From: Dryocosmus kuriphilus
Lineage: Eukaryota; Arthropoda; Insecta; Hymenoptera; Cynipidae
Length of the DNA: 64,000 nucleotides
Assembly (NCBI GenBank): GCA_038277395.1
Contig: CM076192.1
Span: 200,508,161 to 200,572,160 of the forward strand
Direction: 5' to 3'
Below are positions 1 to 12,800 of this stretch, piece after piece. How positions within the stretch are numbered: position 1 is the stretch's first letter; each line of letters begins with the position of its first letter. The notes beneath the pieces were generated by a model. The model was given only the letters and a program-made list of their open reading frames with translations. It searched no databases and was not told the origin of the DNA. Position numbers and translations under genes: made by a program.

Positions 1-294
1 AAAACCTCGCATAGAAACTTCACCCAGTTGTCAAGGTAGAAACTGTAATACCGACTACGCATCGATCAATGGTATAGATCTATCGTATGGTACCCACGGT
101 CTGTAACGTAAAACCCAACAATATGGACATGATTTGGGCTCTGCGTAAGAATGTGCACCATCGAATGACGGTCGTGCCGACTGAAATAACTTCGGTCACC
201 ATTGACTGTATGTATGTATCACTTTCAATAAGCTACAAATTGTGCAGTTCCATTACTTTAACATTATAATAACATTACTTTAAATTTACTTTGG

Positions 295-1720
295 ACGAGG
301 AGGAGGAAGAGAAGGAGGAGGTTTAATATTACCTTAGCGTTACATTAGCATTACCTTAACATTAGTTTAACATTAATTTGATAATACTTTAACGTTAGTT
401 TAACAGTACATTACATTACATTACATTACATTACATTAGTTTTATGTTACTTGAGGAGAAGCAGTGGGAGGAGGAGGAGGCGGAGAATGAGGCAGAAGAG
501 GAGGAGGTTTAACATTACTTTAACACTAGTTTACCATTAATTTAACGTTAGTTTAACATTACCTTAAAACTACTTTAACAATACCCTCACATTAGTTTAA
601 CATTACATGTGGAGGAGGTTTGCTATTACTTAACATTAGTTTAACATTACTTTGGCGTTAGTTTTACATGACTTTCACATTACTTTAACTATAGTTTGGC
701 ATCAATTTAACTATTATATATTTTAACATTAATATAATAATACTCGAGGAGGAGAAGGATGAGGAGGAGGAAGAGGAGGAGGAGGAGGAGGTTTAACGTT
801 AATTCAAAAGTAAGTTAACATTAATTTAACATTATTTTAACATTGCTTTACCATTACATTAACTATACTTTAATATTAGTTTAACATTACTTGAGGAGGA
901 GCAGGAGTAGGTGGAGGTTATACATTAACTTAAAATTCCTTTAGCATTAGTTTAACATTACGTTACATTTGTTTAACATTACTTTAACTATATTTTAACG
1001 ATAGTTTAGCATTAGTTTAACATTGGTTTAACGTTAGTTTCAAATTACGTTAAAGTTAGTTTAACGTTAGTTTAGTATTACTTTAACGGTAGTTTAACGT
1101 TACTTTAACGTTATTATAACGTTATTTGAATAATACTTTAACGTTAGTTTAACATTACTTCAACGTTAGTTTAGAGTTACTTTAACGTTAATTTAACGTT
1201 ACTTTAACTTTATTTTAACGTTACATTAACGTTAGTTTAACGTTGCGTTAACATTACTTTAACATTACTTTAATGTTAGTTTAATGTTACTTTAACATTA
1301 CTTTAACTATACTTTAACGTTAGTTTAAAATTACTTGAGGAGGAGGAGGAGGAGGAGGAAGCTTAAAATTACTTTAATATTAAATTAACACTACGTTAAC
1401 TATACTTTAACGTTAGATTGGCGTTACTTTAAGGTTACTTTAACGTCACTTTAACGTTACTTGAGGAGCAGGAGAATGAGGATGAGGATGAAGAGGAGGT
1501 TTAACATTATTTTAACATTAACTTAACATGACTTTACCTTTAAAACAATTTTACTTTAAAATTAGTTTAACCATACTTTAACATTACCTTAACATTAGTG
1601 TAACATTACATTAACATTACTTTGATATTAGTATAACATTACTATAACATTACTATAACAATACTTTCACATTGGTTTCACATTACTTTAAATTATATAT
1701 TAACACTACTTTAACATTCT
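295..1720 (+). repeat. 11-bp minisatellite (TTTAACRTTAS), left arm
   Basis: Long runs of degenerate 11-mers such as TTTAACATTAC and TTTAACGTTAG follow each other head to tail. They are broken at intervals by (GGA)n purine tracts, for example near 300, 470, 750, 890, 1335 and 1470. The same array appears as reverse complement at about 2635-4040 with CCT tracts. It is not coding: the reading frames are short and carry no domain. Confidence 0.85.
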
Positions 1721-2110
1721 CCCTGTTCCAGCTCTAAAAACGTTCACTGAAATTTCAAAATTACAATTTATGCAATCAAGTAATACCATTCACCCTGCTC
1801 CAGCTCTAAAAACGCCCCTAAAATTTTAAAGTCACAATCTATGCAATCTAATCGTACTATTCTCCCTGTTCCAGCTCCAAAAACGTTTCCTGAAATCACA
1901 AAAACTACAATTTTTGCAATCAGAACATACCATTCTCCCTGTTCTTGCTCTAAAAACGTCCCATGAAATTTCAAACAACTACAACTTGTGCAATCAAAAC
2001 ACCCCATTCTCCCTGTTCCAGCTCTAAGAACGTCCCCTGAAAATTTCCCCCAACCCAGCTAACAAAAACTGAGGACTTCCCTCTTCCAGCTCTAAAAACG
2101 TCCCCTGAAG
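1718..2110 (+). repeat. 72-bp tandem module (CCCTGTTCCAGCTCTAAAAACG), left arm
   Basis: Six copies of a module beginning with CCCTGTTCCAGCTCTAAAAA start near 1721, 1793, 1864, 1937, 2011 and 2079, a period of about 68-74 bp. The mirror-image array lies at about 2230-2640. Apparent reading frames at 1768-2007 and 2310-2495 are just these modules read through and are not genes. Confidence 0.8.
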
Positions 2111-2229
2111 TTTATTTCCCCCATACCAGCTGATAAAAACATAGGACTTTGAGGTGGATGAGGATTATGTGCAAGCTCATCGTCCTTACCCGCCTTGTCC
2201 TCAGATTTTGTCAGCTGGTATGGAGGAAA

Positions 2230-2640
2230 TAAATTTCTGGTGACGTTTTTAGAGCTGGAAGAGGAGAGTCCTCAGTTTTTATCAGCTGGGATGGGGGAAA
2301 TAAATTTCAGTGGACGTTTTTAAAGCTGGAGCAGGGAGAATGGGATGTTTTGATTTCACAAGTTGTAGCTTTTTGGAATTTCATGGGGCGTTTTTAGAGC
2401 TGGAACTGGGAGAATGGTATGATCTGATTGCAAAAATTGTAGTTTTTGAAATTTCAGGGAAAGTGTTTAGAGCTGAAACAGGGAGAATAGTATGATTAGA
2501 CTGCACAGACTGTGACTTTAAACTTTATGGACGTTTCTATAGCTGGAACAGTGTGAACCTTATTACTTGATTGTACAAATTGTAATTTCAAATTTTCAGT
2601 GAACGTTTTTAAGCTGGAACAGGGAGAATGTTAAAGTAAT
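2230..2640 (-). repeat. 72-bp tandem module, right arm (mirror copy)
   Basis: Reverse-complement copies of the 72-bp module of the left arm, including the repeated phrase CGTTTTTAGAGCTGGAACAG. This array and the left one form the inner stem of the fold-back. Confidence 0.8.
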
Positions 2641-4040
2641 GTTAAATATAATGTTAAAGTAATGTCGAACCTCCTCCACCTCCTCATCCTCCTGAATTAA
2701 TGTTAATGTTATTGTTAAGGTAATGTTAAAGTAATGTTAAGGTAATGTTAAAATAATGTTAAACCTCTTCCTCATACACCTCCTCCTCCTCGTCAAGTAA
2801 CGTTAAACTAAAGTTAAAGTATAGTTAAAGTAGCGTTAATTTAATATTAAAGTAATTTTAAGCTTCCTCCCTCCTCCTCCTCCTCCTCCTCCTCCTCCTC
2901 CTCCTCGTCAAGAATTGTTAAACTAACGTTAAAGTATATTTAAAGTAATGTTAAAGTAACATTAAACTGACGTTAAATTAATGTTAAAGTAATGTTAACG
3001 CAGCGTTAAACTAACATTAAGGTAACGTTAAACTAACGTTAATGTAATGTTAAACTAACGTTAAAGTAATGTTAAAATAACGTTAAAGTAACTTTAAAGT
3101 AACGTTAAACTATCGTTAAGGTAACTTTAAAATAACGTTAAAGTAATGTTAAACTTATTTTAACGTAATGTTAAACTAACGTTAAACCAACGTTAAACTA
3201 ATGCTAACCTATCGTTAAAGTATAGTTAAAGTAATGTTAAAAAAATTTTAAAATAATGTTAAACTAATGTTAAAGGAATTTTAAATTATTGTATAATATC
3301 CTTCTCCTCCTGCTCCTCCTCCTCCTCAAGTAATGTTAAACTAATGTGAAAGTATAGTTAATGTAATATTAAAGTAATGTTAAAATAATGTTAAATTAAT
3401 GTTAATTTACTTTTGAATTAACGCCAAACCTCCTCCTACAACTCCTCCTCCTCCATCTCATCCTGCTCCTCCTCAAATATTGTTAAACTAACGTTAAAAT
3501 ATACAATAGTCGAATTAATCCTTAAGTATAGTTAAAGTAATGTGAAAATCATGTGAAACTAACGCTAAAGAAATTTTAAACTAATGCTAAAGTAATGTTA
3601 AACCTCCACCTCATGTAATGTTAAACTAATGTTAGGGTATTCTGAAAGTTATGTTGAGGTAATGTTAAAGTAACCTTAAAGTAATGTTAAACTAGTGTTA
3701 AGGTACTGCTAAACTTCCTCCTCCTCCTACTTATCCTCCTCCTCCTCCTCCTGCTCCTCCTACTCCTTCTCCTCAAGTGATATAAGAATAATGTTAAATT
3801 AATGTTAATTTAATGTTAAACTTATATTAAAGTAACGTTAATTTAATATTAAAGTAATGATAAACATCCTCATCTTTCTCCTCCTCATCCTCCTTTAATT
3901 AATGTTAAACTAATGTTAAAGTATAGTCAAAGTAGGTTTAAACTAATGTTAAGGTAATGTTAATGTCACGTTAAAGTAATGTTAAACCTCCTCCTTCTCC
4001 TCCTTCCCCTCGTCCAAAGTAAATTTAAAGTAATGTTATT
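2635..4040 (-). repeat. 11-bp minisatellite, right arm (mirror copy)
   Basis: Head-to-tail 11-mers of the form GTAATGTTAAA and GTAACGTTAAA, interrupted by CCT-rich pyrimidine tracts. These are the reverse complement of the left-arm array. Confidence 0.85.
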
Positions 4041-4424
4041 ATAATGTTAAACTAAAGTAACTGCACAATTTGTAGCGTATTGAAAGTGATATATACATAC
4101 AATCAATGGTGATCTAAATTACTTTCAGTCGGCATGACCCTCATTCGATGGTGCACATTCTTACACAGAGCCTAAATCATGTCCATATTGTTGGGTTCTA
4201 CGTTACCGACCGTGGATTTCATACGATAGATCTATACCATTGATCGATGATCAGTCGCTATGACAGTATCTACCTTGACAACTGGGTGAAGTTTCTATGC
4301 AAGGTTTTAAATTATTCCGCGAGGGGTACAATATTGTGATTTCCCCGCGCGGAAAGCTCAGTTCGAGCCAGCTGTGAGTCTAAGCACCATCTTTGAAATG
4401 AACCAAAAAAAAATTTGATTTCAG

Positions 4425-4777
4425 GATGATGAACGATAGGACAGTGAATGCGAATGAAAAGAAAAGAAACGAAGCTGCTGCTGTTATACTGAATTGCTCA
4501 GTAAAAAAAATATCTCAGAGTACGCAGATCTTAGAAAAATGAACGATATTGCTGACACACATAGAGATCCACGAAGACGAAGGAGGCAGATATACCTTCA
4601 ACTACCATCCTTCATTCATGATCCTGATACCTTGTCATTGAGGGTATTGCAGTTGGAGTTCCAACGTCGAGCACATGAGGTAACATTTCTTATAGTTGTA
4701 TTCTTTTGTATTACTTTGCTCTATTTGCTTATCTGTGCCACTAGAAGTTGCTCGGCTATATCACTCCTCACTATCCG

Positions 4778-4809
<32 letters not shown>

Positions 4810-5576
4810 TTTCTCCTCATTTCTTGAGACTATCTACTTACTTGTCGATACATCGCGTCCTTTTCATCTCACTCTCGTTCAAATTTTCTAACCTATATGT
4901 TTAATATCATTGAAAAATATTTTGTTACAGATGTCATACGAAATTCAATGGGCTCAACCTACGGCACCAGCTGAAATTAAAGCTTTGAAGAAAGCAGTTC
5001 TTCAAGTAAGAATTAAACATTTTTACACTTCTACAACCTTTTACCGGTACACCTCAGATTTTAATGTACTCAACGGTAATTGAAGTTTATCATAGGTCGA
5101 TAATGAAGACTTCAACCATGTATTAATATAATTTTATTATCTTACAGATTCCAACGTACAAAACGTATCATCCGTTCTCACCTAGGTATCTGGAAGTTGC
5201 CAGCACAATTGGACGCAGTGTGTTCACAACGTATGTACCGACACCTATAACACCACCGTGGACACAAATTTACGAAACCATCGGAAAAGAAACCCCTTTA
5301 CTTTCCCCGATTCATCAGACACCTCCACATCAATTCTCTTTGTCCACTAGTCCACCAGTTAGCTCGATCCTGAAGAAGAAGAATGATAAAGGATAACTTT
5401 CATTATTGGAAAGAACTACTTCCGTTCGTAGATCTATTTTTTCGCCTCCAATATCCCCAAATACAGATTATGTAATTCCAGGTTATTCCTCGGCTTCAGG
5501 TAGTTTTAGATCTGTAGGTCCTTCTTTCGAAAATAGAAATATGAGAACAGAGAGGCCAAACGGACAGGGGCATTAG
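4425..5576 (+). CDS. unrecognised three-exon gene with an in-frame stop in the last exon
   Basis: I do not recognise the product. Exon 1 ends at 4679 (GAG|gtaac), exon 2 is 4931-5005 (acceptor ttacag, donor caa|gtaag) and exon 3 starts at 5148 (cttacag|att). All three joins are phase 0, which supports a real spliced gene. The first ATG in the joined frame is at 4539, giving a product of about 154 aa that ends at TAA 5394-5396. It has an Arg run (PRRRRRQ) and a Pro/Ser/Thr-rich C-terminal half. Past the TAA the same frame stays open for 59 codons to TAG 5574-5576, still Ser/Pro-rich and protein-like. The TAA is therefore either a nonsense mutation, a readthrough stop, or a real end followed by chance openness. 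Upstream, a splice-acceptor-like tttcag at 4419-4424 is followed by a different frame with two ATGs (4426, 4429) that runs 38 codons and closes at the poly-A slip near 4502. The 5' end is therefore uncertain. Confidence 0.5.
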
Positions 5577-5962
5577 TGAAATCACTGGCAAGAGAAATTA
5601 CTTGTTTCTAATCATCTAGGTTGTCACTTTTCTACTTAGGTTTAAAATAGCTAAAGGTGGGCTTAAGCCCATTTGATGACAAGCGACACTTTGCCGGGAA
5701 AAGCAGATACCCTGACGTGGGGTCATTATGCGATTAAAAAGGTGTTCTAGCTGAAAATGATTTAGAATTGCAACATTTTCTTTTTCGAGACTTGTTTTAA
5801 GAATCACTATGTTAATATTGTAAATATTGTAGATATAAGTTGATACATATTGCCGGGATTTTCCCATCATACCAACAATATTAATAATTAACAATAATAA
5901 ATATTAATTAAATAGATACATTTTGTTTTCTGTCATTTATGTTATATTTGATAATAATAATA

Positions 5963-5997
<35 letters not shown>

Positions 5998-6000
5998 CCT
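5577..6000. other. 3' flank with (TAA)n microsatellite
   Basis: AT-rich sequence after the small gene. A (TAA/TAG)n run lies at about 5948-5997. No domain-bearing reading frame is seen. Confidence 0.5.
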
Positions 6001-7590
6001 TAAAATGAAAAGGAAATAGGCTTAGCGCTTGTATGTGTGAGGTCAGTGGTAGTGCGTGTATGTGTGAGGTGAGTGTATATCAGTGTGTATCCGTTTGAGT
6101 CATTGTATAAGGCGTGTTTAAGCCTGACGGTTTCAAATGACGTTATCGAAATTAAAGATTCTTAGGGAAGCATAATGTTAGAGTGAGTGGGTTGGAATGG
6201 GGGTAGACTTGTCGCAACCTGCTCTTTTCAAGTGACGTCACCAAAATAATGTTTCGATATATGTATCTGAGTAAGACACGTTTTTTCAAATACGTTGTAC
6301 TATTTTAATAGGGTCAATTTTTATTTATTTTATTTATTTTGATCATTTTATTAATTTTGTTCATATTGTTAATTTTATTCATTTTATTCATTTCGTTCAT
6401 TTTAATAATTTTATTTCTTTTATTCATTCTTTCATTTCGTTTATTTTATTTCTTTTACTTTAAAAATTTTAAACTACAACTAAGTCACTTTGAGGGAAAC
6501 TATAGGATAAGAGTAAATAGAAAATTTATTTTAGAAAAGAAGAGTTTGATGCATTATAATTTCAAGAAGAACTGAGGGTGATGCTGACCGAGGAAACACG
6601 GGCGTCGGAAACTGAGGCATGCGCAGAAGTTTTCCCGTATAAAGATTAAAAAAGTCACCATAGCTAATTGCTGCGTGCATGTAGCTTAGAATTCGGGCAT
6701 ATCCCCTCCAAGCAACCTGCGTCAAGTAAAAAGGTTCTAGCTAAGGTAGGTAAAGTAGATCGAAAAGTAAGGTAATGTATATGCCTGACATATCGACCGA
6801 GGCTAATCCCCTGACATGAATCTGCATTGTTTGGTTTAATTTTTTTTCTGTTCTTTATTTCACTTTATTTCATTTTGTTCTATTTTATTCCATGTTGTTT
6901 TATTATCTTTTATTTTACTCTATATCGTTTTACTAATTTAATTTCATGAATATCCCCTCCAAGCAACATGCATCAAGTTCAAAGATTCTAGCTGAGGTAG
7001 GTAAGGTAGATCGAAGAGGGAGGTAAGATTTTGCTGATAAGATAAAGCGCGCGAATATTCATAGTGAGAATATAAGAAAACGTATTTAAAGAGGGTTTGT
7101 TGATAAAATAAATTAAAATTAAGTGAAAAGGGTGTGGGTAGATTTAACAATTTTATTTTTTTTTAATGGTAGGAATCATCATTGGATGAAGTCAAAATAG
7201 TAACAATGTGTATGAAAATATATGTGTATTAGTATACAAAAAAAAAATATTTATTGAAATTTTCAAAACATGTCTAGAGTGTGGGGGTTTTATTAGACTT
7301 TGAAAAAATATATACATATTAGGTGCGTGTGCCTTACACATATTCACCTACATGCTTGAGCCTTACGCATATTCACCTATGTTTGAGCATTTCTCATCTT
7401 CAGATTATCATTCGTACTCGAACTTCGAATGTCGATTTGTCAATCGACTTTAATCGGACCAATCTATATACTAGTGCACAAAAAATGTTTATTGAAATTT
7501 TCTACTTTATTTTGCTTTCATTTATTTCATTTTCTTTTTATTTTATTTTATTCTACTCTATTTTATTGTATTTCCTTTAATTTAATTTAT
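6000..7590. repeat. AT-rich spacer with short direct repeats
   Basis: T-rich tracts (TTTTATTCATTTTATT type) dominate. An approximately 80-bp segment beginning ATATCCCCTCCAAGCAAC occurs twice in direct orientation at about 6697-6780 and 6952-7025. A second short pair, TTTATTGAAATTTTC, occurs near 7249 and 7488. These look like fragments of dispersed repeats. No gene was recognised. Confidence 0.5.
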
Positions 7591-7599
7591 TCATTTTAA

Positions 7600-8060
7600 T
7601 CTGTAACGTGTTACATGGTGTGCGTCACTTGGCTGCCCCCTTTACACACCTCGAAGTGTGATTTGGGTGGTAGCGGTGAGTTAGCAAGGTCATGAGTTGA
7701 CTATATGTAACCTACAACCAACTCCGTGGCTGGTGTAGTGGTTAGCACATCGGGCTTTCGAGCCGGCGGCTATAGGTTTGATTCCCCAGGCCTGAATCAA
7801 TTTTTATTGACTTTATTTATTATTTTATTTATTTTATATCTTTTAGTTATTCTATTTATTATATTTATTTTATTAATTTTCTTTATTTTATGTATTTTAT
7901 GTTTGTTATTTACAATTAATAATCCACGGCAGGAATATGCATTACCGACTAAGGGTAATACCGACTGGGGGTAAATGATTTAGCCCGGAACAGAACTTTG
8001 CTCGGATGGTAAGTTGTCCTACAGCCACATAGCTATACTGTTTTTAACCAATTGTGTTTA
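7600..8060 (+). mobile_element. tRNA-derived SINE-like sequence
   Basis: At about 7724-7796 there is a tRNA-like block. It has an A-box-like TGGTGTAGTGGTTAGCAC, an anticodon-arm-like CGGGCTTTCGAGCC that resembles tRNA-Glu(UUC), and a B-box-like GGTTTGATTCC. The T stem does not pair and the acceptor stem is missing, so this is not a working tRNA gene. It fits the head of a tRNA-derived SINE followed by a T-rich body. Ends are approximate. Confidence 0.5.
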
Positions 8061-8099
8061 TTCTTTATTAATAACTGTATGAAATAAAAATTCTGAGTA

Positions 8100-8860
8100 T
8101 ATTTACAGTCGCTTTTTAAAGAACTCTTTCTTTTCAAAAAAGATCCTCTTTCCCCCTCTTTTTATCATTTTTCTCGTCTTTTACCTAAACATGGACTAAA
8201 TTAATGAAATTCTACTAGAACCAGCTATTTTTGGCTGAAAAAAACCTTCTTGGACTAAAAATGCAAAAATTTTGTTGTCATTTGAATTATTTTTAGCCAG
8301 AAGTAATATCTTTTGGTTAAATGTTCAATTATTACAGAAATAGTTGGGAATTCGTTTTTTTTTTTTTTGGTTGAGAATCTTTGCTGTTGAAAATATAAAA
8401 ATTATTTATTAAAAATTGATTTTTTTGTTTGAAAATGTAATTTTTAAATCAGAAAACAAATATTTTTGTTAAAGTTTATATTCTATTTTATTGAAAATTC
8501 AACAGTTTTTATTTCGAAATTAATCTCTTTGTTTTGTTGAAAATTTGGCTGTTCCAGGTTTTCGATTTTTTTTTTTTAATTGAAAATTTATCCCTTAAGT
8601 TCTTGGTTGCGAAGTCATGTTCTTTATTTTAAAATATAAAAGTATTCTTCCAGGCTCATCGACTCTTCTTAAATTTATCATTCGTAGAAAAATATTTTTT
8701 TTATTTCAAATGCAAACGACTGAATTTTCATTGTAGTTTCATCTTCGTAGATTGATAATTATTACTTTTATTTGAAAATTCAACTCTTTTTTTGCAAATT
8801 GCTTCCTAGAATTGAAGAATGAAAAATAAGGATGCAAAAATAAAGGAAATTTATGTATAT
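8100..8860. repeat. degenerate TTGAAAATTCAA-type repeat tract
   Basis: Repeated phrases of the form GAAAATTCAAC followed by a T-rich stretch and GTTGAAAATT recur about every 25-40 bp. The same family covers much of 40900-42490, 47200-50420, 59020-59870 and 61130-64000. Non-coding. Confidence 0.6.
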
Positions 8861-8861
8861 G

Positions 8862-9828
8862 TTGAAACATGCGTTTTCATTATATGATTAACAACGCCTA
8901 AGGATAGGCTACCCCTTCTTATAGGAGAGTCACTGGGTACAACGTAACACTGACGCAGGTGAGACGGCATATCTACTAGCCACAGCCTCGAAGGGAGAAA
9001 CTTGTGGGCGGACTACGAAGGTGCCCTATAAAAGGACAAAGAATGTGTAGTCTCGCCAGTTGGGTGGGTGGCTCAGATACGAGCCACAAGCAAAGTCGGC
9101 TCTTGCGACTTGGTGTGGAGTAGAGAGTTCACTCTCTACCTTTTACACCATCTCCTGGAGTTGGTTGGCTTAAGAAGGGTGCAGGAAGAGAAGTTGACTT
9201 CTCTTTCCGAGTTCGCTCCTCAGGTCAACGAAGAGAGTCCCTAGGAACCTTCGTAAACGAGCTTGTCGATTACTAAGGTGCCTAGGAGTTTCTAGTTTGG
9301 TTTATCGTATCTGAGTGTCTCCAATGATTCGTCGGGGTAAATTGACATAGAGAGAATTCACTGTATTGAATAAAATGAACCATTGTCCTGTATTGTAATG
9401 GAGATTAAAAATCAAAGATCAAGAGATCAATCATTTTATAGAAGTAAGAGAAGGCATTGTACTTAAACTCACTGGACAGATTTATTGTATAATTTAGGAA
9501 ATAAAGAAAAAATGTTCCAGTATTATAGTTCATAAAGGAGATGAATAAAATAGAGTTTTAAATATAAGTTATTTTATAAGTGAGAAACGAAATCTCGTTC
9601 ATTGAATAATTATATGATGATTCTTCGAAGAAATCTTTAGCTGGTTTTATTAGAGCTTACTTGATGTACCACAGTTAGAATAGGATTTTCTAAATAAATG
9701 GCTCTATATATAAACGGGGTCAAAATCTTATTATTACTCTCGTAAAAGAACCCTGATTAGAAAATAAAGTTAAGAAGATTATAAAAATATCTTATATAAA
9801 CAAAACCTCAAAAAGTAGAGGGTTTCAT
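8862..9828 (+). mobile_element. candidate 5' LTR and leader of the BEL/Pao element
   Basis: A GC-richer block with a TATA box (CTATAAAAGG at about 9030) precedes the decayed BEL/Pao coding region. It ends just before TTTGGCACACCAACGTG (from about 9828), which looks like a primer-binding site. A TG...CA span of 8862-9828 would fit an LTR. I cannot find a matching copy downstream (12930-13690 does not resemble it by eye), so the LTR call is tentative. Confidence 0.35.
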
Positions 9829-12800
9829 TTGGCACACCAACGTGTGGGGCACGAAGAGTTAAAAAAAAAAGAATAAGGTTTTAATAAAATAATAATAATA
9901 AAGATGTAAAATAAAAACAGAGGAATTGTAAAGGATAGGATATTTCGACGGCAGATATGTATGGGCGAAAGACTGAAGTCACAGAAGAAATAAAACAGAA
10001 GATAAAGGAAAGAAAAGTTAGAGAGGCAGAGCAAACTAAAGGAGCACTGGAAGACGGCTAGGGAAAAAGGAATTTATCCACACTGAACTTCCAGCATCAA
10101 TGAGCAAAAAAAGTAGTCTCCAAGGAATGCACTTATTGGATCAATTCTTGGAGAAGAATAATAGTGAAGAATTCAAAAAATTCGTTAATCAAAAAGGATG
10201 AATAGATCGAATTTGCGATCTTCCGGAATAAAAAAGGGAGACAAAGAAAGAATAAGGGAGGAAGAAGAAATGGAGTAGACTATGGTGAACATTGAAGAAG
10301 AAAGTGAAGAAAGAGAAAGAAGAGAAATGATTGAACAAGAAATAAGCAGGGAAGAAAAAATGTGCAAAAGAATGGAGAAAAAATGAAAAAAAAGGAAGAG
10401 TGAGACAAGAAATTGCAAGAGAGAAAGAGGTGCAAAAGAAAATAAATATTCTACAAAAAAATATGACTAGATCATTAGAAACGATAGTCAATGCTACACA
10501 GGAGGTTTTCGTATGCACGAGTGGAAAAATAGCAGTCCACCTGTTTTAAGCGGGGTACTATCAGCCAATCATGACAAAATTGTAATCAGTCTCGGGAAAA
10601 ATAACTATGCAGAAGAACCGGAAAAAGGTCTCAGGCTCGAATGTAATAAATAATCGGATACACTTAATTTCAATGCGGCTTTGGAGAAAATTCCACACGG
10701 ACTTTCGAAAGGTTTCAGAGGGCCGACGAAAAGAGAATTCCTACGAATAATTATGTCAGTTTTTGATCCGCTCTCATTTCTGAATTCTTTCGTTATCAAA
10801 CCTAAAATTCTCATGAAAAATGTATGGTTGAGTGGATAGGTTGGGATACACCTCTAAAAGATGACGAATTTGGGAAATGGTTGGCTCCAGTAACGGAATT
10901 ATATAAAATAAATTCTATTTCAATCCCAAGATGTTACTTAAAATCTAGCTTAGAAGTAAAACACGTAGAATTGCACATTTTTTGCGATGCAAGAATGAAA
11001 GCTTACGCTGCAGCAGGTTATTGAAGAATTATATTAGAAGATAACTCCATTCATACAAGTATAATCGCAAGTGAAAGTAGCGTAGCCCCGAAAAAATCAC
11101 CATCAATCCCTAAGCTTGAACTTCAAGCAGTCTTACTAGGAAGTAGACTAGAAGGAGCAGTACAAGACAAACATACATATCAAATAAACAGACGAGTTTT
11201 TTGGTCTGAATCACGTACAATGATACCCTGGTTGGAATCGGCCCTAGAAAATCCGATATATTCGTGTCCAATCGCCTAGGAGCATTTGACGAATTAACAA
11301 AGCTTTCCGAATGGATAAGGCTTGCCTCCAAACAAAATCCAGCGGATGATGCCACGAGAATTTCGAACACTCCACTATGCAAAAATGAGCGGTGGTTCTG
11401 TGGGCCATCGATTTTAAAAGAAAACGAATACAATTAGCCTACCCGAACACTTGTACCTACTGAGGGGACCTTGACTTAGTAAGGACAGAGAAGGGAAATA
11501 ATTTTGCAGGAAGATTAACAAATGCTACTGGGAAAATTACAATTGACTTTTCGAGATTCTCGTCCTGGGAGAAGCTTTTGCATCGTTATGCCTGGTTGTA
11601 TGTAGCCGAAGACAGATGGAAAAAGAAAAAGACGAAATTTTTTTTGAATCACATATCTCAAGCAGAAAATCCGTTATTGAAAAAATTACGGCGAGAGAAT
11701 TTTGGGGGAAGAAATAAAGTCTGTAGAAGATCAGAAACCAATAGAGAAGAGTAGTCGTCTTTTTCCACTAATGCCAACAACCGACACAGACTGTCATATG
11801 AAAATACAAGACAGAGTAAATAAAATAGACAACGTTACTTTTAGCAATTGTCCTGTGAAATTGGAGGGAAAACATCTGGTAAGTAGATTAATGTTGGGGC
11901 ACTATCACGAAAAATCCAAGCATGCGAGTAGCAAATTAGTTCTAAACGAGATACAACAGAAATATCAGACCCTCAAATTTAGAAACTCATTACGAACCAC
12001 TGCGGCAGAATGTATTTTCTTTCATACAAGAATAATTTAATTCCTACAATGGGAAAATTACACCCCGGAAGAGTAGCTTATCAAGAACGACTTTCAGCCG
12101 AGTCGGGCGACGTGGCGAGATGAGATGGGTTGCGCTATTTACATGCATGACTAATAGGACAGTTCATTTCGAATTCGCGAATAGTTTAAGTACAGACTCA
12201 GCAATAATGGCCATTCGCCGCATGTCCGCAAGACGAGGTCAGCCGGCTGCTATTTATTCGGATAACGGTACAAATTTTCTGGGTGCAGGCAGCGAGCTAA
12301 AGGAAGCTTTACAAAAATTATATTTAGAGATTTAGCAAGACTTTGTGACCAAAATCGAATACAATTGCGCTCCATTTCTCCATCTGCTACCCACATGGGA
12401 GGAACATGGGAAAGGCTAGTACGTTTTGTAAAAACAGGGTTACGCTTTGTGTCAAATGAGCAAGTTCCGAAGGGGGAAGTCCTCAACTCATTGTTAACAG
12501 AGGTTGAAAACAGCGTGAATTCGCGTCCCTTAGCAAACATTTCCTTGGATCCATGAGATCAAGAAGTATTAACTCCGGATCATTTCTATTGGGATCCTCC
12601 TCCGGAAGCGCTGTGTTACAAAGGTACGGCGAGCAAAGCAAGTGTCTGCGAAAGCAATGTAAAATCGTTCAATAATTTTCGGATTCCTTTTGGGGACGCT
12701 GGCTCACGGAACATCATCCAACAATATTGCCCCGAAAAAAAATGGACGGCGAGAAACGATCAATTAAAAATGGAGATGTTTCCCTGGTTGTTGACAATAC

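Larger units (their letters stand above)
1..4313. repeat. giant fold-back (inverted repeat) element, about 4.3 kb
   Basis: The first about 280 bases (starting AAAACCTCGCATAGAAACT) return as reverse complement at about 4040-4311. The arms between them mirror each other throughout: each holds an 11-bp minisatellite, purine (GGA)n tracts and a 72-bp module. The turn-around is at about 2147-2200. This is the layout of a fold-back type DNA element or a large palindromic MITE. No transposase is encoded. The left end coincides with the window edge, so the true left terminus and any target duplication cannot be checked. The arms differ by many substitutions and small indels, so this is an old structure rather than a sequencing fold-back. 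Confidence 0.85.

Noticed and set aside
295..4040. Possible telomeric-type repeat because of the TTAACGTTAG words
   Set aside because: The unit is 11 bp and inverted around a centre; it does not match the TTAGG insect telomere repeat.
4775..4806. Long TCTCTC run inside the first intron of the 4.4-kb gene, giving a Ser/Leu-rich open frame to 4904
   Set aside because: A simple microsatellite inside an intron with good splice sites at both ends; the frame beyond 4679 is intronic.
6339..6575. Ile/Leu/Phe-rich frame resembling a membrane protein
   Set aside because: It is a TTTTATT-type repeat read in frame; no conserved motif.
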